From Thecamonas trahens ATCC 50062 (lineage: Eukaryota > Apusozoa > Apusomonadida > Apusomonadidae), in assembly GCF_000142905.1 (NCBI RefSeq), contig NW_013657615.1:68243-105093 (forward strand): a DNA stretch of 36,851 nt. Direction: 5' to 3'. The position numbers and the translations under genes were made by a program. Position 1 is the stretch's first letter. Each line of letters opens with the position of its first letter. Below the pieces are notes generated by a model that saw only the letters and a list, made by a program, of their open reading frames with translations, was not told where the DNA came from and ran no database searches. Shown in pieces: positions 30,201 to 36,851 of this stretch.

Positions 30201-31318
30201 TGGAGGCGCTGGTGCTCCGGTTCTGCGCGCCGCACCCCAAGGCGCTTGTGCGGCGGGTGGAGGGCCGGAGCGAGACTACAACAAGCTGGAGCGCGGACGA
30301 CGAGCGTGAGTTTGAAGTGCAGGTGGCACGGCCTGTCCGCGAGCTCATCGTGTCTGTGGTGGCCGAATGGGCTGCGCGGCGGCCGGGCGACTTTGGGCAA
30401 GCGTCGGTGACGCGGCGGATGCTCGACGAGTTTGTAGGCCGGCTCTGTCCGGCGGTCGGCCTCTCGTCGGGGAGCAAGACGGTGCTGGAGGCACTGGGTA
30501 AGGCGGCGAGCATTGCGCATGCGCGGCCGTCGCCCGGCAGCGCGCCTGTACCGCGACTTGTGGGCGGGCCGATGTCACTGGTGACGGTGGACGCAACCGA
30601 GGTTGCACGGCAGCTGACGCTTGTCGAGTCGCACTTGTACCGGAGAGTGACAGCGGAGCAGCTTGTGGGGTTGGGGTGGACCAAAGCGGACAAGGACCGG
30701 CGGTCGCCGGACGTCATGCGCGTGTTTGACCACTTCAATCGGGTAGGCGCGTGGGTGCAGGCATCGATCCTGGAGCCTGTACGGGCGTCGGGCCGGGCGG
30801 AGCGTGTGGAGAAGTTTATCGCCATTGCGCGCGAGCTGCGCGAGCTGAACAACCTCAACGGTGTGCTTGAGATTTACGGCGGGCTTACGTCGCACGCGGT
30901 GAAGCGGCTGAGCCACACGTGGAAGAAGGTCTCTCCGGAGGCACTGGCCGAGCTGGAGTCGATGCGCGAGCTCGGTTCTGCCAAGGCATCGCACAAGGCT
31001 TACCGCGAGGCGCTGGCACGCTGCGGAGGACAGGCGTGCGTCCCATTCCTGGGCGTCTTTCTTCGCGATCTTGTACTTGTGCACGAGGGCAACGAGACGA
31101 TGGTGGACGGCAACGCCGAGTCCGGAGGGATGGTGCAGGTCAATGTGCGCAAGTGCGCGATGACGTCCGAGACTGTTCTCTCGATTCTAGGATGGCAGGA
31201 GTATCTGTATCCGTTTGTGGCGGTGCCCGAAGTGCGGCGGCTGTGGGAGGACTCGACGCTGATGACCGAGGACGAGCTGTTCGCGTTGTCGCTCTGTGTC
31301 GAGCCGCGGTTGTCTTGA
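27251..31318 (+). CDS. Multi-pass membrane protein with cytosolic RasGEF_N and RasGEF (CDC25) domains
   Basis: 1355 residues. Residues 1-380 are a disordered, Ser/Gly/Arg-rich tail. Six hydrophobic segments follow at about 382-410, 419-443, 455-478, 497-525, 541-566 and 659-686. The fourth carries spaced arginines (ATRCLGFGRAMVWVGMAAAT), loosely like an S4 segment. About 90 residues between the fifth and sixth are probably extracellular. After the last segment come a short helix (LELRVAQLERNVLEALPEIE), Ser-rich linkers and a basic patch (KRKRRRRRAAARVRR). Residues ~916-997 are a RasGEF_N module (EGGILVAAPVYGLLEKLMHP). Residues ~1110-1353 are the RasGEF catalytic domain: LRELNNLNGVLEIYGGLTSH, VPFLGVFLRDLVLVHEGN. 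It should load GTP on a Ras-family GTPase at a membrane, perhaps in response to voltage or a ligand. RasGEF is firm; the sensor role is inference. Confidence 0.85.
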   Translation: MAESGWSGLAGHASPAVHAYLAGDSGLRAESVPSDHHHDHHHGHHQLPAADRQHHRTDEYGGGYSAYGVWDSFVTPTRRQEHRAVGWGGRHSPFAGLDLRPHPRSEAPSRVVARDRARFSHSRGRSEHVDDEPRFPFSRGSLFEAASQGRLGPRPVSPAHNDNDLDDITIGSSLPSSPFARSPREGSPRRQGRHESGASSSGGDNDDDETSGCAALMRARARPATVQAGYASRRAQWREPSDSRSGGGSGRSEGGSESDGIPLVWRRSEGGDMAVVALDTDDVRGGGSRPGSAAATPRPGTSAAAAGDGTSRASTAAEAGSARASPSSGGLRRMASHRSIVLGASWRRVVDQALAMAAESDDASGVLVPLVTGWRGRMDKGVTSLVLSPVFVAALTLALLLSVVVDDILMAAALPLSPHQAALGVLAGLVHLVAAGLLAGQILVSARVGKARYLRSVVFATELASLVSFVFPIISLGAGQPAEWLLFGRLEPNARMAAWQACHGVVIATRCLGFGRAMVWVGMAAATRFRGSVHGVARFAHVSVYGVLGAAVATWVCVAVLVAAPPLAPHLHAAMYSVEAATNATTLHPLTPPAWVAPFVAAYGGGSGDPELVALKVLGQRMRIASSGATTKFQPMYVVHAMTASGTHAVLDVSAHAATVGGLALVRTLCLVAVLFASAVGVSTAVTHQLGLWIARTLVLVGSLCDSVSSESGRHVGVGDGGGDASAREAKNGGHAVSFAQQMDVSLASLAPEPVNRSGSEAVMRTRYLELRVAQLERNVLEALPEIEVEVSQMSTSSSSSYDSYSSEYGARWAAALGRRSSSCSVAGWEELSRGTSSDSSATISSLGLTPSWSTTASSDSEQAIYREQVRGMRARKKKQLARQALARKRKRRRRRAAARVRRIQEHAVLGGGSYEAVHIEFDAVERLFRTRIDGRFGYEGGILVAAPVYGLLEKLMHPPSWEARFQTMIVVTHVMFMSSRDLLEALVLRFCAPHPKALVRRVEGRSETTTSWSADDEREFEVQVARPVRELIVSVVAEWAARRPGDFGQASVTRRMLDEFVGRLCPAVGLSSGSKTVLEALGKAASIAHARPSPGSAPVPRLVGGPMSLVTVDATEVARQLTLVESHLYRRVTAEQLVGLGWTKADKDRRSPDVMRVFDHFNRVGAWVQASILEPVRASGRAERVEKFIAIARELRELNNLNGVLEIYGGLTSHAVKRLSHTWKKVSPEALAELESMRELGSAKASHKAYREALARCGGQACVPFLGVFLRDLVLVHEGNETMVDGNAESGGMVQVNVRKCAMTSETVLSILGWQEYLYPFVAVPEVRRLWEDSTLMTEDELFALSLCVEPRLS

Positions 31319-31340
31319 CGACAGCGAATTTAAGGTTAAA

Positions 31341-32462
31341 CTAGCCGGTGATACCCTTGGTCCAGGGCGTGACAAAGTCATGCGAGTGGATCCACTTGTT
31401 GGCGGCGTACTTGACGCCCTCAATGACAGGAAGAGCGGCATGGCGGACCATGGGATGGGCGCGGTAGGAGCCCGGGGCGACGTTGGGCCAGACAATAAGG
31501 CGGCCCTGCTTGGGCCGAACCTTGAGGCCGAGGTCAACAAAGGCGGTCTCGCCGCCCTGGGCGACGTCGTTGAGGTAGAGGAAGGCGGTGAGAGTGCGGC
31601 CGGCACCCGGGGTGTGCCACTGTGTGTCGATGGCGTCGGTGTGCTCCTTGTAGAACTCGCCAACGTCATAGTGCAGCAGCTGGTAGTGCTCCGAGTTGAC
31701 GTCGGGGACGCGGGTGATGTTGGTGAGGCGCTCAGAGACGCGCTGCAGGACGAGATCATCGTAGCACGCGTGGGTGCACCACGCGTTGGACGAGGTGCGG
31801 ACGTCCGAGACTGGGCGGACAAACTTGCCGTCCTCCATGTGGCCGGTGGTGGTGGAGCGCTCGAGCCCCATGTCGTGCGCCCACTTGATAAAGACGGCGC
31901 ACTCATCGGGAGTGACAAAGCCGTCGATCTGAAAGATGATGGGGTCCTCGGAGAGAACGGCAAAGCGTGAGCCATAGGCCTTGCGGACGGGCGAGTCCGG
32001 CGCAATGACATCGCGGAGCATGGCGTGGACATCAAAGATAGGCTCGCCGTCCTCGAGCATGTAGTAAGGCTTGGAGCGCTTCCAGCCGGTCTCCTCGTTG
32101 TACGCCTGCGCCGCCAGCCAGTTTGCCCGCACATCCCGCTGGCGCGCAGCCCGAGCGGCAGCATCGTCCGGCGAGACCGACATGCCGCCGGTGAGCACGA
32201 GATCAAACGGCCGCTTGCCGTCAAACATATTGTTGTAGTGCCGCGGAGGCGCCATGCCCGCAGCCGTGTCACTCGATGAGAGCTGCGGCCAGAGGAGAAG
32301 AGCCGCGGCGAGGACGACCACGGCAGCTGCCACCAGCCACGGCGAGAGTGACGAGGTCGGCGGGGCGGGCGAGGAGGACGACTTGGTCCAAGCAGTCTTG
32401 CGCGAGGAAGTGCCCGAGGGCGACTTGGATGCCTTGGAACGAACCTTCTTCTTCTTGGCCAT
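31341..32462 (-). CDS. Membrane-anchored prolyl 4-hydroxylase (2-oxoglutarate/Fe(II) dioxygenase)
   Basis: 373 residues from the ATG at 32462. An in-frame upstream ATG at 32537 would add a His/Pro-rich stretch that looks like untranslated sequence. The N-terminus is MAKKKKVRSK, followed by a hydrophobic signal anchor at 41-58 (PWLVAAAVVVLAAALLLW), so the catalytic domain faces the ER/Golgi lumen as in plant and algal P4Hs. The catalytic domain (~173-363) has VRTSSNAWC, the iron ligands H274 and D276 (EHTDAID), GGETAF, the distal ligand H341 and the 2-oxoglutarate-binding K351 (GVKYAANKWIH). The reaction is peptidyl-proline to 4-hydroxyproline with O2 and 2-oxoglutarate; likely substrates are secreted Pro-rich proteins. 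It converges on the RasGEF gene with 22 bp between stops. Confidence 0.92.
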   Translation of the reverse strand: MAKKKKVRSKASKSPSGTSSRKTAWTKSSSSPAPPTSSLSPWLVAAAVVVLAAALLLWPQLSSSDTAAGMAPPRHYNNMFDGKRPFDLVLTGGMSVSPDDAAARAARQRDVRANWLAAQAYNEETGWKRSKPYYMLEDGEPIFDVHAMLRDVIAPDSPVRKAYGSRFAVLSEDPIIFQIDGFVTPDECAVFIKWAHDMGLERSTTTGHMEDGKFVRPVSDVRTSSNAWCTHACYDDLVLQRVSERLTNITRVPDVNSEHYQLLHYDVGEFYKEHTDAIDTQWHTPGAGRTLTAFLYLNDVAQGGETAFVDLGLKVRPKQGRLIVWPNVAPGSYRAHPMVRHAALPVIEGVKYAANKWIHSHDFVTPWTKGITG

Positions 32463-32868
32463 GGTGAGAGTGGGTGGGCCGAGGGTGTGAGTGAGGTGCC
32501 GTGGTCGGTGTCGGTGTCGGTGGTGGTGGGTGGGCACGGCGGTAGTGGCGTTGGAGTGGGTCAGGTTCGGTTGGAGAGGGGGTGGGGGGTGGGGGGGTGA
32601 GGTTAAAAAAATGTCCAGCTCGAGTTCCAGCGAGTCTGGATCGAACTCGTCTGCAAACTAAAGCACTGCAATGACGCGAGGGAGCAGCCGATGGGCGGCG
32701 GCGAGACATCCACTGATTGGTTTAGGTAGCGTGTGTTGGCCGTTTACAAGAGTATTGGCGTGATCGTGTGTGTGGGCGGGTGGTCGATCGGTGGGTCGGT
32801 CGGTCGGTCGGGCCGCGGCAGGCACAGGGGGCGACGGCGGCCACCCTTCTCTCTGGCGACGAGGGACC
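32463..32868. promoter_or_regulatory. Divergent promoter region between prolyl 4-hydroxylase and DRC3
   Basis: This 406-bp spacer contains GGGGGTGGGGGGTGGGGGGG on + at about 32577-32596 (poly-C on the hydroxylase sense strand, ~115-135 bp before its ATG) and a repeated CGGTCGGTCGGTCGG patch near 32800. No further gene is seen. Promoter assignment is positional. Confidence 0.45.
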
Positions 32869-34905
32869 ATGTCTGGCTTGGGCGGATTCCAGCAGCTGAA
32901 GGACACTACGCCTGTGGTGCTCGACCCTGGTATTCTGGGCAAGTTGTGGGGCATTGCGCCTACCATTGACGTGACCAAGGTATGTTGGTGTGGTGTGGTG
33001 TGGTGGGTGGGTGGTGGGTGGGTGGTGGGTGGTGGGTGGCGGTGGCGGTTGGCGGGGGCAAGGCACAGCTGAGGGCTGGGCGCGCGGGGAGCGTGGGGAA
33101 GGGGGGGTGGCATGGAGACATGGAGGCATGGAGATGGGATATGGGAGGGAAAGAGTGGTGGGTAGGTGCCTGGTCCTTCCGTTGGGACGTCATGATCATG
33201 ATCATGATCATTGTCTCGGATGTGCTCTGCTCAGGGGGACAGCCAACTGCGACAGGACTCACTCGAGGCGGAGCGGGACGGAACGCGGCATGGTGGTGGC
33301 TGGCGTCGGGACGGGTGAAACCGACGGGGGAGGATGTAGGCGACCCAAAATGAGATCGCGAGAAACTTGTCGGAGCAGATTGCAGAGCGAATCCACAAGA
33401 CGACGTCGCTGCAGATCAACGCCAACGTCAAGATCATCGACAACTTGTGGGGATTTGACAAGTTGACCGAGCTCAAGCTGGACAACAACTGCGTCGAGAA
33501 GATCGAGAACATTGATCATCTGGTGACGCTGACGTCGCTGGACCTCTCGTTTAACGCCATTGAGACGCTCGAGGGCCTCGCGCCGCTGACCAACCTCACC
33601 GACCTCAACGTGTCGTCCAACAAGATCTCCAAGCTCGAGGGCTTGGAGACGCTGTCCAAGTTGGAAATCCTCATGCTCGGGCACAACAACATCGGGGCGC
33701 CAGCGAGCGGGGCCGAGGTCGACCCCAAGGCGCAGATTCGCGAGCTCAAGTACCTGCGGCAGTTCCGCGAGCTGCAGATGCTGACGCTCGAGGCCAATCC
33801 GGTGGCGGAGAACCTCGACTGCGAAAAGTATGTCATCTCGCACTGCGAGAGCCTTATGTACTACAACTTTCGGCTGGTGGACGACAACATGCGCAAGCTC
33901 GCCGCCGAACGGTTCAACGACGACGTGGTCCTCATCCGCGCCGAGGAGGCCGAGGCCGAGGCCGCGGCGGCGTCGGCGGCGGCGAGCCAGGCCAAGCTCG
34001 ACGAGCTCAAGGCCGCGAACTTGCTCGGCTTCCACGGCCTCTTTGAGGCCATGTTCCACGAGGACCCGGACTTTCCCAAGTGGTCGACGATGCCGGGCCT
34101 CGACGCGCCGCTCGACAAGTACCGCGAGTCGTTTGCGGCCATGACTGGTCCGTTCAAGGCCGCCATGCTCGCCATGCATGCCCAGATCCAGGAGCAGGTT
34201 GCCACGTTCTACGCCGAGATGGCAAGCGCACGTGAGGCTGTCGAGGCCGAGGCCATAGACGACATTGCCGCCTTTGACGAGTGGCGACGCGGCGCGCTGT
34301 ACCCGAATCTCAACGCGCTCCTGCAGCAGGCTGCAAGCAACGAGTCGATGGTCGACCTCTTTGACGACGAGCTGGAGCACAAGCTCCTACCGGCTATCCA
34401 GGCGCTCGAGGACAAGCTGATGGAGATGGAGATCTTCCAGGTCGAGCAGTTTGACGACGCCGTGGTCAAGTTTGAGCGGGTCATCAACGACATCACCTCC
34501 AACTACTCGTCCGACGTCATCTCGTACGTCATCGCCCTTCGCGACATGGAGACTGAGTTCTCGTCCATGTCGCTCAAGCTCGGCGAGCTCCTGCTCGAGC
34601 AGTTCCACGACGGCTCGCTCGAGGACGACATCCCGCAGTCGCTCGGCCTCCTGCTGAACGACAAGGAGGCCTTTGTCAACATGATCTCGGCCTCGCACGA
34701 CTTTCGTCTCGACAAGATCAATGCTAAGGATGACGAGTTTACTCTCCGTAACCAGCAGGACGTCGACGCCATTCTCGACAAGATCCGCCACGAGCTCCGC
34801 GTCCGCAACCGCAACCGGGTCCAGGAGATTGCCCAGCTCACCGATCAGTACCGGGCCGAAAAGGTCAAGATCGCCCGCGACGGCCTGCCGCAGAGCATGC
34901 TATAA
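32869..34905 (+). CDS. DRC3: Dynein regulatory complex subunit 3 (LRRC48), two exons: join(32869..32979, 33340..34905)
   Basis: Predicted product 558 residues (human DRC3 523). Exon 1 (37 codons) encodes MSGLGGFQQLKDTTPVVLDP then GILGKLWG, matching the short acidic start of DRC3 proteins before the LRRs. Exon 2 continues ARNLSEQIAERIHKTTSLQI. The body then has IIDNLWGFDKLTELKLDNN, four to five SDS22-type LRRs (LDLSFNAIETLEGL), an LRR cap and long helices to the C-terminus (ASHDFRLDKINAKDDEF resembles ASHDIHLLKIDNREDEL of human DRC3). DRC3 is part of the nexin-dynein regulatory complex of motile axonemes and controls dynein. The long frame has no ATG of its own at its start, which requires the upstream exon. 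GTATGT...GATGTAG splicing is phase 0 on both sides. The gene implies a flagellated cell. Confidence 0.92.
32980..33339 (+). other. Predicted intron of DRC3 (360 nt, phase 0)
   Basis: The donor is CCAAG|GTATGTTGG and the acceptor GGATGTAG|GCGACC. The 5' third is GGTGGGTGGG-rich and could form G-quadruplexes in RNA. A TCATGATCATGATCATGATCA palindromic run lies near 33190. An in-frame TAG at the acceptor rules out simple read-through. Confidence 0.8.
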
Positions 34906-35184
34906 CGACAGTGTTGCAGGTAGTGGCCATGTTGCGGTAATTGAGTACACCGAGCGAGTGAGCAAGCGTGTTGAGCGTAATTGCTGCTGGCGTCATCGGC
35001 GGCATCGGCAAAACGTGGTGACGGTGGATGACGCCATACGCAACCATAAAACCAACGTTGAAGTTATTAATTTGAGCAGAGAGGGTTGCGAGGGGAACAG
35101 GCAAGCAGAGAGCGGAAGCAAGCGAGACCGAGAGACAGACACACACACACATCACTGACCGTGATTGAGAACAAGAGAGAGAGC
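34906..35184 (+). other. Spacer between DRC3 and glutathione reductase
   Basis: It probably holds the 3' end of DRC3 and the promoter/5' UTR of the next gene. A short (AC)n run at about 35141-35152 lies ~35 bp before the ATG. No poly-C tract and no other gene are seen. Confidence 0.4.
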
Positions 35185-36588
35185 ATGTCATCTGAGGGAG
35201 CATCGACCGAGTATGATCTTGTTGTGATTGGTGGAGGTAGTGGAGGTATGGGCCTTGCTCGGCGGGCAGCCGAGTATGGAGCACGTGTGGCGGTGGTGGA
35301 GAAGGACCGGCTCGGCGGAACGTGCGTCAACGTCGGCTGTGTGCCCAAGAAGGTCATGTGGAATGCCGCCAATCTGGCGTCGACTCTGGGATACATGCCT
35401 GGCTACGGACTTGGGGTGAGCAAGGAGGCGCTTGCTCTTGATTGGCCCACGCTCAAGGCCAACCGCGATGCCTACGTCGCACGGCTCAATGGCATCTACG
35501 AGCGCAACCTGGCAAAGGCCAACATCGAGTACGTGGTCGGCTCTGCGAGCGTGGCGGGCAAGGGCCTCGTTGCGGTTACTGCTGCGGACGGGTCCGTGAC
35601 TGAGCTCAAGGCCCCTCACGTTGCCATTGCCACCGGCGGCTACCCGTGCATCCCGCCCGAGATGGTTGGCGGCGAGCACGTCATCACCTCGGACGGCTTC
35701 TTTGAGCTGGAGGAGGCGCCGGCAAAGGCCGCCATCATCGGCGCTGGCTACATTGCGGTCGAGCTGGCCGGCGTGCTTGCCGAGCTCGGGACCGAGGTCC
35801 ACCTGTACGTGCGCAAGCACGCGGCGCTGCGGGCGTTTGACGCCGACGTCGTCGAGTCGCTCACCGACGCGCTCGAGCACTCGGGCATCATCCTCCACAC
35901 CTTTTCGCCGATCGGGAGCGTGGCCAAGGACGAGGTGTCGGGCAAGCTGACGGTGACGACTGCTGGCGAGAACGTCGAGGTCATTGACGGCTTTGACGTC
36001 GCGGTTGCGGCCATCGGGCGGTGCCCCAACACCGACGGGCTCGGCCTGGCGGAGCTTGGTGTGGCAGTGCAGGACTCGGGCCACATTGTAGTCGACGACT
36101 TCCAGAACACGTCTGTCGAGGGTGTGTACGCGCTCGGCGACGTGTGCAACAAGCGTGTGGACCTCACGCCGGTGGCGATTGCGGCCGGGCGCAAGCTTGC
36201 GGCACGGCTGTTCAAGGGCGACGCCACAGCCAAGATGGACTACACCAACGTGGCGACGGTCGTCTTCTCGCACCCGCCCATCGGCACTGTCGGGCTCACC
36301 GAGGCCGAGGCGCGGGAGCAGTTTGGCGACGACGCGGTGACCACCTTCCGCTCGCGGTTCACCAACATGTTCTACGCCATGGGTGACGACAAGCCAAAGA
36401 CAATGATGAAGCTTGTGTGTGTCGGCGACGAGCACCGGGTTGCCGGCATCCACATTCTCGGCCTTGGCGCTGACGAGATCATCCAGGGCTTTGCCGTTGC
36501 CGTCAAGATGGGCGCGACCAAGGCCGATCTCGACGCCACCTGCGCCATCCACCCGACTGCTGCCGAGGAGCTTGTGACCATGAGGTGA
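35185..36588 (+). CDS. GSR: Glutathione reductase (NADPH, FAD)
   Basis: 467 residues from ATG 35185; the frame is open further upstream but has no ATG there. It reduces GSSG to GSH with NADPH as a homodimer, here probably cytosolic because no targeting peptide is seen. The FAD Rossmann motif [10 protein letters not shown] is at 14-23. The redox-active disulfide is C47/C52 in [13 protein letters not shown]. The NADPH fold has [17 protein letters not shown], followed by [11 protein letters not shown], whose two arginines are those that bind the 2'-phosphate and favour NADPH over NADH. The second FAD motif is YALGDVC. The C-terminus [12 protein letters not shown] supplies the catalytic base H456 and E461 of the partner subunit. 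Lack of a trypanothione-type signature and the VxxR..R pattern favour glutathione over lipoamide or trypanothione. GSH could feed glutaredoxin and hence the ribonucleotide reductase encoded at 24-26 kb. Confidence 0.96.
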   Translation: MSSEGASTEYDLVVIGGGSGGMGLARRAAEYGARVAVVEKDRLGGTCVNVGCVPKKVMWNAANLASTLGYMPGYGLGVSKEALALDWPTLKANRDAYVARLNGIYERNLAKANIEYVVGSASVAGKGLVAVTAADGSVTELKAPHVAIATGGYPCIPPEMVGGEHVITSDGFFELEEAPAKAAIIGAGYIAVELAGVLAELGTEVHLYVRKHAALRAFDADVVESLTDALEHSGIILHTFSPIGSVAKDEVSGKLTVTTAGENVEVIDGFDVAVAAIGRCPNTDGLGLAELGVAVQDSGHIVVDDFQNTSVEGVYALGDVCNKRVDLTPVAIAAGRKLAARLFKGDATAKMDYTNVATVVFSHPPIGTVGLTEAEAREQFGDDAVTTFRSRFTNMFYAMGDDKPKTMMKLVCVGDEHRVAGIHILGLGADEIIQGFAVAVKMGATKADLDATCAIHPTAAEELVTMR

Positions 36589-36851
36589 ATGCGGAATGAA
36601 CGAGGGGTCTCCCCATACAGGATCTCCCCCTAGCGGGGCCTCTTCCCTATCCGATCCGTCTTGGCATCTTCCGACTCCCGTCCAACCTGTCCCCGCACCC
36701 CTTCGCCCGCCAACCGCCAGCCGACACCGCCCCCTCGCTCTCCCTCCCTCACCCACAAGACATAGGGAAACCTTGAACTTAAAAACGTTAATTAAGAAAA
36801 CAGTACACACAAGCGGATGGTACAAAAAGAAGAGTATATCTAACCTTGCTG
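36589..36851. other. 3' flank of glutathione reductase; no gene seen
   Basis: C-rich spacer with a short CCCCCTAGCGGGG hairpin near 36625-36638, turning AT-rich (TTAATTAAG) from about 36770. The long minus-strand frame overlapping here is the shadow of glutathione reductase. Confidence 0.4.

Noticed and set aside
32463-32537. Upstream in-frame ATG (32537) for prolyl 4-hydroxylase
   Set aside because: It would add a His/Arg/Pro-rich leader before MAKKKKVRSK, which would displace the signal anchor from the N-terminus without any family precedent that I know.
31959-33113. Frames on both strands in the spacer and intron between prolyl 4-hydroxylase and DRC3
   Set aside because: They translate G- or C-rich tracts, lack domains, and conflict with the supported DRC3 exon 1 and splice sites.
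35188-36825. 545-codon minus-strand frame opposite glutathione reductase
   Set aside because: Pure shadow of a high-GC gene with all catalytic motifs on the + strand; no recognisable domain.

Overview
This is nuclear DNA of a GC-rich, gene-dense eukaryotic protist. The gene set is wholly eukaryotic: a SNF5/SMARCB1 chromatin-remodelling subunit, a Ras guanine-nucleotide exchange factor, an XLF-like end-joining factor, a eukaryotic-type class I ribonucleotide reductase, a membrane-anchored prolyl 4-hydroxylase and the axonemal protein DRC3. DRC3 implies motile cilia or flagella. Introns are few. The two with good support start GTACGT or GTATGT and end in AG. A free-living flagellate is likely; an apusomonad such as Thecamonas fits, but that is a guess from composition and gene style.

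Layout, left to right. The 3' end of a proline-rich single-pass membrane protein (+) faces a SNF5 homologue (-) that also carries an HMG-box-like segment and a GATA-type zinc finger. Next come a secreted phospholipase C-type phosphoesterase (-), whose signal peptide lies on a separate first exon, and a cysteine-free thioredoxin-fold protein (-). About 11 kb is then one giant gene (+): leucine-rich repeats followed by very long coiled coil built from near-identical 0.66-1.2 kb modules, each carrying a short basic motif. The frame is broken once by a single missing base. A coiled-coil protein (+) then meets a divergent XLF/NHEJ1-like gene (-) with a C-terminal Ku-binding-type tail.

From 20 kb on there is a minisatellite, a coiled-coil gene (+) with eleven 42-bp repeats and another 1-nt frame break, an unrecognised low-complexity protein (-), and the ribonucleotide reductase large subunit (-). 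After a 1.2 kb spacer rich in microsatellites comes a predicted six-pass membrane protein ending in RasGEF_N and RasGEF domains (+). The window closes with a prolyl 4-hydroxylase (-), DRC3 (+, two exons) and glutathione reductase (+).

There is no operon logic. Genes alternate strand and convergent 3' ends lie 7-48 bp apart. Ribonucleotide reductase and glutathione reductase are linked biochemically through thiol reduction, but nothing in the sequence shows co-regulation. The most striking non-coding pattern is homopolymeric C on the sense strand roughly 30-200 bp upstream of about eight start codons.
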